A stretch of DNA of 64,000 nt from Perognathus longimembris pacificus. Taxonomy: Eukaryota; Chordata; Mammalia; Rodentia; Heteromyidae. The stretch's first letter is position 1; the number at the start of each line of letters is the position of its first letter. The notes under the pieces are model-generated. The model was given only the letters and a program-made list of their open reading frames with translations. It had not been told where the DNA came from and ran no database searches. Shown piece after piece: positions 46,031 to 58,143 of this stretch. The position numbers were made by a program, and so were the translations under genes. The stretch covers positions 37,665,378 through 37,729,377 of the forward strand of contig NC_063171.1 in assembly GCF_023159225.1 (NCBI RefSeq), written 5' to 3'.

Positions 46031-47364
46031 CATACACACCATAGAAAGGATGATGCCACTAGAAATCTGGAAATCATTGATTACGGTAAGAATTATCAAT
46101 GAATTTTGGAACTGTTAGGTGAAACACTGTTCTGAAATAGAATCTTTTCAGGGGACCTAAGTATCACCCTGCTTTACCAAGAGATGTGTTCTTTGAACTA
46201 AGAGACACCCATCATTCCCTAACCCTTCTCCCTCATGGAGGATGCCCTGATGTTGTGCATCGTTGATATAATATGACAGGAAGCAATAGCACTGCTTTAC
46301 TACTTACCTGAGATGAAACAGTCCCTTAATATGTTTCATCTGTGCTAGATCATGTACAATGCATGTGTTTGCATGTCTATACTCACACACACACACATAT
46401 GGGTTAAACAATATGTGTTAAACATAGATATGTGTTAAAAAATGCTATGAGAAAACCCAAGTCAGGAAATGTAATAATTTTATGAGGCTGCTTTTCAGGC
46501 TTCCTTATAATGCCCTTGGACTGAGGTAAGAAAGCTTTGTACTTTGTTCTGATGTGGCTTTAACAAAAGACATAAAAATGATGAAATAAGGTGTACCAGT
46601 CTTATTTGGCTTCTAGTTTGAAAAAAGCTAACTGGAATTGGGGGCATTTGCTACTCAATTTGAGAAACAAGTATGATCTGAATGTTGGATGATTCCAGAT
46701 AGAGTATTTTTCTTCCATATTTCAGGGTATGATAAAGATATTAAACCTATACAGGAGATCATTCTTAGCTTAGGAAATGTACACTGGTATATTTCCTGCA
46801 AAATATTGTGATATCTAACCCAGTTTCAAATGTTTCTGCAATAAATTTACACAGAGACATAAACACACATAACATTTGCAAGCAAAGCGAAACTGCCAGC
46901 ATTTCTTGACACTAATAGTTATCTGTATCAATGTTCATTATTTTATCTCATCATACTTAAATTTGAGAGTTTTTAATAATAAAACATTGACCACAAAATG
47001 CAGCAGGGCATTGTATAGGAGTGCCAGGGATGTTGTATGTATGAAATCAAAGTTGTATTCAAAATGTTGATCTGAACCATAAGTCTAGGAAGATGAACAT
47101 GGCCTTGACTTATTTCCTTTTCCATCATCTGAACTATTTATACCTGAGATGTGAGCTTGAACGACTGCTCTTGACCTTCTATACCCTTCATATATTTTCC
47201 TCACTCACAGAGCCATGCATTGATTTAGGGAAAGAGATCAATAATCACACTTGACTTGACTTAGTGGACACGTGGAGAAAATACATCTTACTGGATAACA
47301 TGGTACTTTTCAGTTTTAGGAAATAGAATCATTATTTACACAGAATCATATTTGTTGAACTTGA

Positions 47365-47367
<3 letters not shown>
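46031..47367. other. Unassigned AT-rich DNA
   Basis: Nothing recognised beyond a short CA run near 46383. Confidence 0.4.

Positions 47368-47407
<40 letters not shown>
47368..47407. repeat. (GT)n microsatellite
   Basis: About 19 GT units. Confidence 0.95.
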
Positions 47408-47632
47408 GTGTACGTGCCAGTACTAAGGCTTGAACTCAGGGTCTTGGGCTCTCCTTTAACTTTTCTGCTTTGAGCCATACCTCTTCTGTTTTGTTGTTTT
47501 TGGTTAATTGGAGATAAAAAGTCTCTTAAATTTGTCTGCCAAGGCTGACTTCAAACCACTATACCCAGATCTGAGATCTGAGCCTCCCAAGTATTAGGAT
47601 TATGAGCACAAGCCAGCAGTGCTAAGTGTGAA
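47408..47632 (-). mobile_element. B1-ID dimeric SINE
   Basis: Antisense ID ('aaggcttgaactcagggtct') then antisense B1 ('tgagcctcccaagtattagg', 'attatgagcacaagccagc'). Confidence 0.82.
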
Positions 47633-47695
47633 CTTGGTATGTTTTTAGTTTTCCTAAATTCCTACATATACTTTAGGAAGAGATGTTTCTCTTCT

Positions 47696-47930
47696 CTCCT
47701 GTAGTTATTTTTTATTTTTTGCCAGTCCTGGGCCTTGGACTCAAGGCCTGAGCACTGTCCCTGGCTTCTCTTTTTGCTCAAGGCTAGCATTCTGCCACTT
47801 GAGCCACAGCACCACTTCTGGCCTTTTCTATATATGTGGTGCTGGGGAATCAAACCCAGGGCTTCATGTACACAAGGCAAGCACTCTACCACTAGGCCAT
47901 ATTCCCAGCCCCTCCTATGGTTATTTTTAT
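47696..47930 (-). mobile_element. IDL-Geo dimeric SINE
   Basis: Antisense element (about 47713-47911), flanked by an imperfect duplication of the form CTCCTRTGGTTATTTTT-like at both ends. It carries the 'tttttgctcaaggc' form of the Geo monomer (older subfamily). Confidence 0.93.
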
Positions 47931-48070
47931 CTTTGCTCTAGAGCTCATCCATTCTTAATGCCTCCAGGATCTTGATGTGATCTTCTCTTGGCCTCACTCT
48001 TTCTGCCATTTTTGCTGATTATTGGCTTTACACCTGATGCAGGGACACATATTCTGTCTTTCATGTTTAT

Positions 48071-48104
48071 GCACACACACGCATGCACGCACACACACAC
48101 ACAC
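48071..48104. repeat. (CA)n microsatellite
   Basis: CA units with CGCA and GCA interruptions. Confidence 0.93.
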
Positions 48105-48804
48105 CTATCATGCATAAATAGCTTCTTTTCCTGTCACCTACGCACTCTCCTAAGATGTGCTGACCTACCTCCATTCTTCCCTTGACAGCTAAATTTCTGT
48201 TCACTTCCATTAGTGTAAGTGATTGCCATTTTCTGGCCGCTTACTCATGATTCTCATTGATTTGTGAAGCAACTTTTACTAAAATCACAAAGAGAGCAAC
48301 TTGAACGGCAAATACAATTTCCTATTTTCTCTAGTCATATCTCTCTTGCTGCAACTTTTAAAAAGTAATAGATTCAGTAGCATTTCCTTTTCAAAGTTCC
48401 TCCCCAAAGCATCCAGAAGACCTGACTACAATTTCAGAGGAAAATCCAATTCCTGACACTGTGGACAACCTGCTACCCATAGGCCTTCACAAATCACAGC
48501 TGGTCATTGTCTTGGCTGTATTAGAACCATTTCTGCCAATCCCAGTGTTGCAGTGTTTCCATTAGCTCAGGCTGCTATCTTCTTTCAGGCCCAGTTTCCC
48601 TCCCCCATTTCAAACCCTTCATTGTAGGTGTTTTTCTCTGGTGTCTACTCTGTCCTTTGATACCTGGACTCTGTGTTTGGTACTCATATGGGCCCTGTGT
48701 TCATGAGGGTGTCTTGGAATTGACTCAATTCATCCATTTTTCTACAGTTTCCATACTTTAAGACTACAGTAAATGCCTGGAATCACATATACAACCAAAC
48801 CTCA
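48105..48804. other. Unassigned DNA
   Basis: Nothing recognised. Confidence 0.4.
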
Positions 48805-48880
48805 TATATACTATTTTGTTTATTATTGCAAAGGTGATGTACAGAGGGGTTATGGTTACTATACTATTCTTTAGCCCATA
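48805..48880 (-). mobile_element. L1 3'-terminal stub
   Basis: 'ggtgatgtacagaggggtta' is the antisense L1 3' terminus seen at 18660. Less than 80 bp of L1 is present. Confidence 0.65.
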
Positions 48881-49031
48881 GTCACCAACATACATAAAGC
48901 TTAGTTTATAAATGTGGCCAAGTAAGAGATTAATAACTACTAATAAAATAGAACAATTATACCAGTACACTGTAATAAGAGTTATATGAATGTTTCTCTA
49001 CCTATCTGTCTCTAAATAGCTAAAATGTAAA

Positions 49032-49250
49032 TCTGGACATGGTGGCCCAGTCTTTAGTGTGAGCTACCAAGGAGGCTGGGGTAGGAGAATCTCAAATCCA
49101 AGCCAGTCTGGGCAAAGATAGTGTCAAGAGCTTACCTCAAAAAAGAACAATGAAAGAGATATGACTGACTCTAGCTCAAGTGGCAGGCTGCTTGACTAGC
49201 ATGAGCAAGGCCACAGGGTCAATTTTCACTACTAGAAAAAAAAAAAAAGA
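49032..49250 (+). mobile_element. B1-ID dimeric SINE
   Basis: B1-like 'ctggacatggtggcccagtc' and 'gctaccaaggaggctggggt', then ID-like 'ctagctcaagtggcaggctg', ending in A-rich sequence. Confidence 0.85.
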
Positions 49251-49762
49251 AAAACAAAATAAACTTAATTGTACATGTGTGGATGTGGGATCACAGAAAG
49301 CAAGTGACAAGGAAGAGGTGACCACTGTACTGTCTTTTGTCCACTACACTAGACTACAGCAGTTACTCTGTACTCCAGAAAATAGGAAACAAATACATTA
49401 AAGGAAGAGCTTTCTTAGCTCTCAGTTTCCTATACTAAAAATGTCTTTGAGATATCAAGTTAATAGAAGAAAAACCGTTCAGGCTTGTCTATAGAAGGAA
49501 ACTGAAAGCTTACACATTTAGAGGGTGGAGCTTTACCAAAAAAAAAAAAAAAAACCAAACAAACCTGTAATAATTGTATTCTTTTCCCATGACTTAACAT
49601 CCAGCTAAACAGCAAGGCTGTTCAGCAAAGACTGCTCAAGGGCTGTTTCAAGAGAAAGCAGTTAGTGGCAGTTTTTCCATGACAGTTTTCAAATCCACTT
49701 CTCACCTTGTCCCACCTGTAATGGCAAGGAAGATGTCTAGCTGATGAATGTCGCTGTGTCAG
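49251..49762. other. Unassigned DNA
   Basis: Contains a poly-A run near 49539-49553. Otherwise nothing. Confidence 0.4.
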
Positions 49763-50019
49763 CAGTAATCAGTCCTAAGTTCTCTTTTTCTTTTTTTTTT
49801 TTTTTTTGGCCAGTCCTGGGCCTTGGACTCAGGCCCGAGCACCGTCCCTGGCTTCTTCCCGCTCAAGGCTAGCACTCTGCCACTTGAGCCACAGCGCCAC
49901 TTCTGGCCGTTTTCTGTATATGTGGTGCTGGGGAATCGAACCTAGGGCCTCGTGTATCCGAGGCAGGCACTCTTGCCACTAGGCTATATCCCCAGCCCCA
50001 GTAATCAGTCCTAAGTTCT
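49763..50019 (-). mobile_element. IDL-Geo SINE, young subfamily, with exact target duplication
   Basis: The element (about 49784-49998) lies between exact 21-bp direct repeats at 49763-49783 and 49999-50019 (both begin CAGTAATCAGTCC). It shares the 'ttcccgctcaaggc' and 'gtatccgaggcaggcactc' variants with the copies at 42381 and 51793. Confidence 0.97.
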
Positions 50020-50829
50020 AACCTCACGACTCAACTTTTGTGGAAAGACCCCAGTGAGGTAAGACCTGTGGGAACTTTTCTGGAAAAAGCTATGGGATCT
50101 TATGGTTAATTAGAAAATTAGTAGAAAATACTAGTTATGGGTCCATGTGTTTTTATGGAATTAGAAAATTGGTAGGAAATACTGAGTTTATGAATTTATG
50201 TGAAAGGAGTGTTAGTACTAACTATCTTCCAGGAGGGAGAAACAGTAGGCAGTCAAGCTTCTAAACCTTCAGTTGACTGTAGTCATCTTTTATTTCACCA
50301 CAACTGAGACTGTAACAAAAGGAAATGCATTTGGCTTCAGCAGGAATTAAAAAACATTGTTGAGGGAGTTGACCCGGGCTGAGTTTGAAAGGAATTCTGA
50401 TTTTCTGGGTGTGTTTGTCTGCGGGTGTCCTACTGAAAGGAATTTATATTTAGAAGAGGGTTTTTGATTTCTGGCTAAAGGAGAGAGAAACTCAGGGGCT
50501 GGGAAGCCATTTCTAGATAAAAGACAAGAACAATGACAGAACAAAATGCCAATGATATAATATTAGTTTGAAAGCATCAGAGTATAAAACTATTATAAAG
50601 TGTCCTTGTAGTCTAAAAAAAAAAAATGCCTAGCAGATGAGCTCATCCCATGAATTCAAGTTCTTAAGTAGTACGGCTTTAAAAACTCCTCTAATATGTT
50701 TTAATTTCTGTTTTCTATGGTTGATTATCAGAAAATTTGTTTCTGCTCACTCTAAGATTGGAAATTTCTCATGGATATAGCTAAATTCCAAGGGCTTAGG
50801 GGACAAATTAGATTTCTTTGATATAACTA
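50020..50829. other. Unassigned DNA
   Basis: Nothing recognised. Confidence 0.4.
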
Positions 50830-51700
50830 TTCTTGAGCATTTTCTCAACTATTTTTATAAAACAATAGCTTTATTTCTAAGTATTTCATCACATCAGTGT
50901 AAATTATGTTGTTCAGCTTTTCTGTATTTTGCTAAAATGTTTTGGCCTCTTGAAATCACAATTTATTGAAGGAAGTGTACTCTCATCTCCCACTGTTGGA
51001 GTAGAATTGTCAATTTATTCATGGATGTCTACCAGTTTTTATTTATATCTATTGAGTCTATTTAATGATGTGCATACATGTGTAGAATTGTTATATTGCT
51101 TTGGCAACTTTAACGTTTAATCATTGTATAGAAACTCAGTCTTGAATGACACTATTTGTCTCACAGTCTTTTTTTGACTCATATTAATGTACCTACACTA
51201 GCGGTTTTTTTTCTGGTTTGCATCTGGCTGATGTAAATCACCACTTTCTTTCCTTCTCAATTCTTGAATGCTTGCATGCTTTATGCATCTTTTGTGAACA
51301 GCACAGAAACTGCTTTAATCCAATCTGACATCCATGAATCTAATTTATGTAATCAGGTTAATTTGGATGTTGTGTTACCATCTTAAGTATTTTTAGATTT
51401 CTTTTCCCACATTTTCTTTCTTTAGATAATGTTTTTCATATTAACATTTGCATTTCTTGTTACATGTGTATTTTGGATTTTTGTTTCAGCAAGTCTACAT
51501 CATGAATTTTGTGGTAGCATGTCATTTTTTCCCCCTTTACCTTTATAAGCCTTCCTGTAAGGCCTTGCTTAGTACTGTGCCACATGGATTTTCTACTTAC
51601 CAGGAAGGCTGGGGAATGCAGGAGCTGCTTTGTTTCCTTCGCTCTTTGTTTACTAGCAAACTAAGTAGATCAAGACCATGTGGGATGTTAAAGGAAAAGT
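50830..51700 (-). mobile_element. Old L1 ORF2 antisense fragment
   Basis: The order 'ctctcatctcccactgttgg', 'attgttatattgctttggca', 'tctgacatccatgaatctaa' follows antisense ORF2 of old L1. All frames are broken. Confidence 0.55.
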
Positions 51701-51783
51701 AAAATTTGAATATTGCGTTATATGTGGTGGCATTTGAGTTACCACAGAACACAGATCGGAATAGTCAGGTGGTCATGTGAATT

Positions 51784-52012
51784 TCCTTTTCTTTTTTTTT
51801 TTTTTTGGCCAGTCGTGGGCCTTGGACTCAGGGCCTGAGCACTGTCCCTGGCTTCTTCCCGCTCAAGGCTAGCACTCTGCCACTTGAGCCACAGCGCCGC
51901 TTCTGGCCGTTTTCTGTATATGTGGTGCTGGGGAATCGAACCTAGGGTCTCGTGTATCCGAGGCAGGCACTCTTGCCACTAGGCTATATCCCCAGCCCTC
52001 CTTTTCTTTTTT
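51784..52012 (-). mobile_element. IDL-Geo SINE, young subfamily
   Basis: The element (about 51793-51998) is almost identical to that at 49784. It is flanked by the pyrimidine-rich repeat TCCTTTTCTTTT (from 51784 and from 51999). Confidence 0.95.
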
Positions 52013-52072
52013 AATTGTTATTATAATGATGATGTACAGAAGGCTTTTAGTTACATAAGAATTTCATCACCA
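52013..52072 (-). mobile_element. L1 3'-terminal stub
   Basis: 'tgatgatgtacagaaggctt' matches the antisense L1 3' end. The SINE at 51793 appears to have inserted at its T-rich edge. Confidence 0.6.
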
Positions 52073-52142
52073 TAGAAGTTGGAACTTGAGTCAAAACTTA
52101 GACTATACTTTAAAATGCAACGAGAATTGGAGCTGATGATAG

Positions 52143-52693
52143 TGAAATGGAGCGACCCCCGGAACAGAGCCACACCAAGCTTTGTTTCAGACCAAGGTTC
52201 GTTTATTAAGTGCAAATAACTGGCCAGGGCTAATTTAGCGTGGGAGTGAGTAGCCCCGACCCTCAGTTGCAGGGGGTTTATAAAGGCAAAAATCACAAAC
52301 AGGTGCAAGCAAGCTAATTTACAGAAGCAGAACTTAGCGGTTATTTTTCAAGCAAGCAAGTGTACACAGAAACTAAGGGTTGTGATTAACTTGACATAGG
52401 ACAGGTGTAGTCATAACTTGTTTTTCTCCTTTTGTTGTGCAGCCTAAATCTATCAACCATTCTGGGGACGGATTCCAAGCAAGCCATTTAGTGATAGATC
52501 AAGAGGTCATAATGAGATCCTGCCCAGAATCCACAGGAGTCGCAAAATTTCCTGAAACTGATACATGGGTAAGGTAGGTACCAGACATTCTGAGAACTGT
52601 GCACATTTTCAGGCAACTGTGACTAAACACTGGGAAACTCCAGGCATCGTTGCCCTATGGCAAATTAGGCTCCCAAGCTTACACTTCATTTCA
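52143..52693 (-). mobile_element. Solo LTR, probably class I
   Basis: The 551-bp block has inverted ends (TGAAATG...CATTTCA). Read on the minus strand it has a TATAAA box (complement of about 52278-52283) and an AATAAA signal about 75 bp further on (complement of about 52202-52207). The flanking 4-bp repeats, ATAG (52139-52142) and ACAG (52694-52697), differ by one base; a 4-bp duplication is usual for gammaretrovirus-like elements. No internal genes remain. Confidence 0.8.
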
Positions 52694-52697
52694 ACAG

Positions 52698-53369
52698 GTT
52701 TGGGGAGTAAGCAGTATAATGATAGACATACAGCATTGTGAATATGTTTAATGCTACCAAATTATACACACGCAAATGGCAAACATAATGTGTTATATAT
52801 GTATGTATGATATTTATTTATTACCACAACTAAAACAAAAACATTCTTTCTCTATGTACCTCCATGGTCACCTACCTTGTTCATCTTCCAAAGGACTGAG
52901 GAGTAATGTTTTGCTGGATGTTGACTGTAGGCAACAGACTCACTTCTGCTTTCATAATCCAGTAAACTAATCACACAGTCAGCCACTCTCCCCACATCCA
53001 TCAGTCTACTCTACCCACATCTCAATGAAATAAGCAAGCAAGCTGTAGGTAGAGACCTACAGGACACAGATGAGCTGCAGTATCTATTAGTTAATGACTT
53101 TTAAAAATATAAATATTCAGTTTCAACCGTAGGGCATATTACTTTCCTGCAAGTATCTCTTTCTTGTGGACTTTTTGGCCTCACTACTTGGCACAGTTTC
53201 TGAATACCAATTGAATTCATTCTAGGTGTGATTTCCTGTTTGCTTTGAAATAAAAACCACAGGCCGAACTTATGGAGAGGATTGATAAACATTGTTGTTT
53301 ACTTGGTTTATGACTGTTATTGCAGTGTAATGATGAATAACCACTTCTTTTACTCTCAAATTTGTTTCA
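52698..53369. other. Unassigned DNA
   Basis: Nothing recognised. Confidence 0.4.
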
Positions 53370-53720
53370 GTTTGGATACTACAATTTGTGGCTTTTCCAT
53401 CCCTAAGTTCCCACTCTATCCATTCTGTCTCCTCCCAGTATCCTTCTCTGACCTTCTCTTCTGTTACAATACTTTTTTTGCTCTGTAGTAACCACATGGG
53501 GCTCCCCAAGGCCCCCTGGAATTATGGGCCTGCTCTGCCCCAGAGAATTCAAAGGAGTTGTTTTCTCTTTCTAGAATGCTTTTTTCTAGATATCTGCATA
53601 ATCACCTTGTTCATAATTTTATTCAGAAGATATCCTTTAAGAAAAGTTATGAACAAGGTGATTATGTCATCTAAACCACCTAACCAGCTTTCCCCTGCTT
53701 TCTTGTTTTAGTAACATACT
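53370..53720 (+). mobile_element. L2 LINE 3' fragment
   Basis: 'tctagaatgcttttttctag', 'atatctgcataatcacc' and 'ttattcagaagatatccttt' are sense L2 3'-end blocks. A perfect inverted repeat lies inside it. Confidence 0.6.
53597..53666. repeat. Perfect 20-bp inverted repeat (hairpin)
   Basis: Arm CATAATCACCTTGTTCATAA (53597-53616) and its exact reverse complement (53647-53666) are separated by 30 nt. In RNA a G-U and three A-U pairs would lengthen the stem to 24 bp. Confidence 0.97.
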
Positions 53721-53754
53721 TTGTCAAAGTGAATGAGTATAAGAATGAATGACT

Positions 53755-53900
53755 GGGGGGATAGATGAGAGGGAAGGTGGGAGCAAAATGAGGGAGAGGG
53801 TAACAAGTTTGTCAAGAAATGTACTTACTACCTAACATATGTAATTGTAACCCCTTTGCTCATCACCATGACAATAAAAATTAAATTTTAAAAAATGAAT
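53755..53900 (+). mobile_element. L1 3' terminus
   Basis: A purine-rich block, then 'tgtaattgtaacccctttgc', 'tcatcaccatgacaataaaa' and an A-rich tail. Only the last ~140 bp of L1 are present. Confidence 0.8.
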
Positions 53901-54014
53901 GAATGAAAACGTAACCTCTTCTTTGGCCCATTTCTTCAAACTTGCCAGGTGACTGACTAGGTAGGTATACTGAACTAAAGTAATTTTACTAGTTTATTTC
54001 CCAAGTGGTTATCT

Positions 54015-54235
54015 CTCCCTTTTTCTTTTTGATGCCGGCCCTAGGGCTTGAACTTCAGGGCCTGGCCACTACCCCTGAGTTGCTTTTGCTCAAGACTAGC
54101 ACTCTACCACTTGAGCCACAGCTCTACTTCCAACTTCTTTGAGTCATTCATTGGAGATGAGGTCTCACAGACTTTCCTGCCTGGGCTGGCTTTGAACTGT
54201 GAACCTCAGATCTCAGTCTCTTGCAATAGGTAAGT
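54015..54235 (-). mobile_element. B1-ID dimeric SINE
   Basis: Antisense ID ('gactagcactctaccacttg') then antisense B1 ('gggctggctttgaactgtga', 'cctcagatctcagtctct'). Confidence 0.9.
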
Positions 54236-54454
54236 GTAGGAGTTGACTATCTATTTTATCACAAACAGTTTAGGAGAACAGTTTAGGGAGAATTAAGAAG
54301 CACAGAATAAGGATCCTTAGAAGTAAGGCCACAGAAAGAGAAGGAACTGTATATTCTGTCTGGGAAGAAAGCTAATCCTAGAGTGCTCATTGTAAAAGTA
54401 AAAGGCATTGATACTGGCACTGGCATACTACTAGGTAGTTTAAGGGTCTCCCCC

Positions 54455-54620
54455 CCCCTCACTTATTTAATCCTCATGATAGAATTTCCTATTATTCCTA
54501 CTTAATTGATTGAGAAACATATCTTAGAGAAGCTAATGACTTCCTGAAAGGTATAAGGCTAGTTCAGCAGCAGAGCCCCTTTATATTCTTGGCTCAGTGC
54601 CACAGATTTCAGTCATGATC
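54455..54620 (-). mobile_element. MIR SINE fragment
   Basis: 'cttatttaatcctcatgata', 'ttgagaaacatatcttagag' and 'gctagttcagcagcagagcc' are antisense MIR blocks. Confidence 0.7.
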
Positions 54621-55214
54621 CTTCCTGAATTAAATCAGGACACCCTTCAGTTGGTTGTGCTTTTTGGAGGCCTGTAAGAAACTATTCAATCCACAGCAAG
54701 CACGACTGGTTCATGAGGTGTGAGGGAATGTCATTAGGGCTCTAATACACAGCTGTACATCATGGGAGCAAGGCCTTAGGTCCGTCACACACATCCAAAT
54801 GGATGTTTAATGCAAGACAGTCATGATAAAAAAAAAGAGAGAAAAAGATTATTGTAGGCACCTTATGCATACATACGGGGACAAGAACTAAAAATAATGA
54901 TCTGGGGTCTTTGAAAACTTCCCTCCATCTTCCCTTACTCTAAGCACTTCCTTGGTCAGGTAGAGAGTGGAGGCAGCTCTCTCTGCAAACTGATTTAGGA
55001 CAGGACTTGTTGCTGTGATTGATAGCATAGCTGAGATGAATACTCTGTTGACATTTACCAAGAACCAATTCTGGCACAGTGGACTGGGAACATAAACCAG
55101 GAAATGGAGGAAACTTACAAGTAAGTGTGATTTCCTCAGAGAAAACTCACATGACATGATTGCATCCAGACACACTGCCCTTTAGAATTTACCAAGATTT
55201 TTCCCTTGAAAACT
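54621..55214. other. Unassigned DNA
   Basis: The 95-residue minus-strand frame at 54888-55175 has no recognisable domain. Nothing else is seen. Confidence 0.4.
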
Positions 55215-55345
55215 CTCACTTGAGTTTCCCGCAAAAATCCTGAAGTAGACATGGTTAGAGTGATATTACAGGAGAGCACACTAAGATCCAGGGAAACAGA
55301 GACAACTAGTCACAAAGCCGGGCGTGGGCCTTTGACCTCAGCCCC
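55215..55345 (-). mobile_element. MIR SINE fragment
   Basis: 'acactaagatccagggaaac' and 'agtcacaaagccgggcgtgg' form a decayed antisense MIR. Confidence 0.5.
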
Positions 55346-56544
55346 TTCACCCCTTTACCCAAAGGTAAAAATATATGACAATGAATACTTGCACCTGGAT
55401 TCATTATCATAGAGGAACTGTTCTGGATTTTCTTGGCCTAGAGACCAACATAATTTTAGATTCAGATGGGTCTTATGGTCATTCCTCTACATTACTGTAC
55501 CTCTCTTTTGTAATAGTAATATTCATGATTTCATCAAAGTTTCTCCTGCTGACTCACTCTCTTTCCTTTCTGATTATATGCATTTCTCCTTCCTTTCCAT
55601 TTTTTCTGTATCTTACCTTTCCTCTTTTCCTTCCTCCAACATGCATTAAATGCATCCTATGTATTATGTATTACAATGTGTATCGAGGCAACCTGGATGA
55701 ATAAAACATTGTTCTTTGTGTCAAGGAATAAATTGGTTTCATTAGCAAGGTAGATAGATTTGCTTTAAAAGTAAGTGTTTTAGAAGAGAAATAGTAGTGT
55801 CCCAGAGGAGCGAGTGCTCTATGAGGAAAGGTGGCAAAAGGTAGAGGATGGCTTTGTTAATAGGGCAAGCCCAGTGAGTGGGGCCTGCAGGGGGAATTGG
55901 GGTTTCCTAGTCCTTACAAGGAGGGCAAAGGACAGACCATGTTTCTGTAGAGTTACTCCTTGTGATACATACTGCCTTCTGAGATCTGAGGATGGCAGGT
56001 CAAAGCCATCCTGGAAAGGAAAGGCCATGAGATTCTTACATCTAATTGACCAATGAAAAATCAGAAGTGAAGGTGTGGCTCAAGGCTTTGAGTTCAAGTC
56101 CCAGCACTAATGTTAATACTGGTGGACACAGTAATGTCCAGGGGTTTCTTCGTTGTTCCTTAAATCATCTCCCTCCCCCCACCCCCAGCTTGTGTCAGCT
56201 TACCCTTGTTTCCAGGGGCAGACCTGGAGGCTGAGATAAAATGAGCCTCTGGCACTTTGGAATGAATCCCAGAGCTCAAGAAGGCCAAGAAGCATTATGG
56301 AGCACATTCCAGCCAGGAGATGTGGGTACTTGAATGTTAATCTGAGCAGCATGGCTGTGGGAGTACCCTTAGTTCAAGCAGAGGACTTGTAACAGGAACA
56401 TGTTCCCAGAATAGGGCAGGCAGTGAGGATAGCTCTGCCTTTCTGCAAGAGGGAAATAATGCAACCATGAAGCAAGACTGTGACTTACCTGTGGAAGGCA
56501 TCCTGAGCTGTACTGCAGGGGTGAGTCACAACCCTGGGTGCTTT
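55346..56544. other. Unassigned DNA
   Basis: A short Geo-like remnant ('gtgtggctcaaggctttgag') lies near 56074. No gene is supported. Confidence 0.4.
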
Positions 56545-57190
56545 CACTTGCCTCATGGTGCAGCTCACTGCTTGCCTGCTTTCCATTCCCAGTACTATGT
56601 CCACACCCAGGAACTTCTTGTTTTCTGAACAGGAAAATTTGAACATTTTACTCCCCAACAACATTCTACTGGATTCTCAGATGCTCCCTTCAGTTTTGTC
56701 CCTTAGTCACCCTGCCTTTTGTCTCCATCTGCCTTCCTCAGACCTGCAGTTTTAACTGGTATTTCTCAGTGTGTACACACAAGTTGTCTTCATTGTTTTT
56801 TCTGTAATGCATTGTTTACAGTGTCCAGAGCTTCAATGCTTCTCTGTCTCCTTCCTTCTATGGTTGCACTATTCATCTGTTGCAAGACACCATCTGTCTG
56901 CCTGCTTTGAACCTTCTCCCGGGTTACTAAACACAGATGGGGAAAAAAAATCACTTGGCCATGTCATTATATTGTTAAGATTCCCAGACGCAATCAAGTC
57001 CTGAATGAGGTAGCCTTTCCTTGTCACCTCATCTACGATTTTCCTCCATACACCCATCCTAAACAGAAATTACCTTAAACATGTATTTGTTTATTATCTT
57101 CCTCTCCTAAGAGACTGTGAGGAAGAATCTTTCTTTGCACTAGTCTAGCACATGCACATGGTAGGTACTACTTATTAAGTTCTCAGAAGA
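56545..57190 (+). mobile_element. Probable L2 LINE fragment
   Basis: The last part ('gaatgaggtagcctttcctt', then 'ctagcacatgcacatggtag') fits a sense L2 3' end. The first part is uncertain. Confidence 0.45.
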
Positions 57191-57593
57191 TGTTTGTTAA
57201 ACAAGCTAATCAAGACCTGCCTGACATACATAGAAGTCAATACTACAGCACTGTGCTTTTTTGCAGAATTGAAGAATCTTATTGGGAAGACAGGAGCTAT
57301 GATCAAATCTGTCTCCTCTATAGGCTGGTAGCAGAGTAAGGGGAAATAGAGATCTGAGGGACTCTTAACCAGTAGCCCTCGTGTCAGAGTCTATACACAG
57401 TATGCTGATCTCAGAAGAACTTAAGAGTGATTATGGCCCATTCCAATGGTTAACAACAGCTTTATCATCCAGTTTAGGTCTTCAAGAGCCTGTCATTCAT
57501 TCTCCAGGTTTTGCTCCTCTGAGACCTTCGGTACCACCAAATTCTCAAGGTCATTTTAGGTCCTAGGGTCCTATGCTTGTATCCTGAAAACAG
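57191..57593. other. Unassigned DNA
   Basis: Nothing recognised. Confidence 0.4.
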
Positions 57594-57828
57594 CATGCAC
57601 AGCTTTTTTTTTTTTTTTTTTTGGCCAGTCCTGGGGCTTGGACTCAGGGCCTGAGCACTGTCCCTGGCTTCTTCTTGCTCAAGGCTAGCACTCTGCCACT
57701 TGAGCCGCAGCGCCGCTTCTGGCCATTTTCTGTATATGTGGTGCTGGGGAATCGAACCTAGGGCCTCATGTATACGAGGCAAGCACTCTAGCCACTAGGC
57801 CATATCCCCAGCCCCATGCACAGCTTTT
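57594..57828 (-). mobile_element. IDL-Geo SINE with target duplication
   Basis: The element (about 57608-57814) is flanked by CATGCACAGCTTTT (57594-57607 and 57815-57828). It mixes variants of the two subfamilies: 'tcttgctcaaggc' in the Geo part but 'cgaacctagggcctc' in the ID part. Confidence 0.96.
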
Positions 57829-58085
57829 AAGAAAAGGTAAGTTGTCTCTTGGTGGCACAGTTTCATTCTCACTACGAAAACTTTTTTCTAATTTCTGTCT
57901 TCTTTCAAGGTGGAGTCAGAGGTTTTCCCCTCACCACTTTTCTTTTCTCTATTGTAGAATTTCCACACGGCTGATTCAGATAAATGGACCTGAAAGCTCA
58001 TGTGTTAAAAAAACTTGCTTGCTCACCAGACTATACTATATTACTACTGTTGGAAGGTGGTGGGGCCAAGTGGGCATTCCCTAAG

Positions 58086-58107
58086 ACAGACTCTGTCTCT
58101 GTCTCTG

Positions 58108-58143
<36 letters not shown>

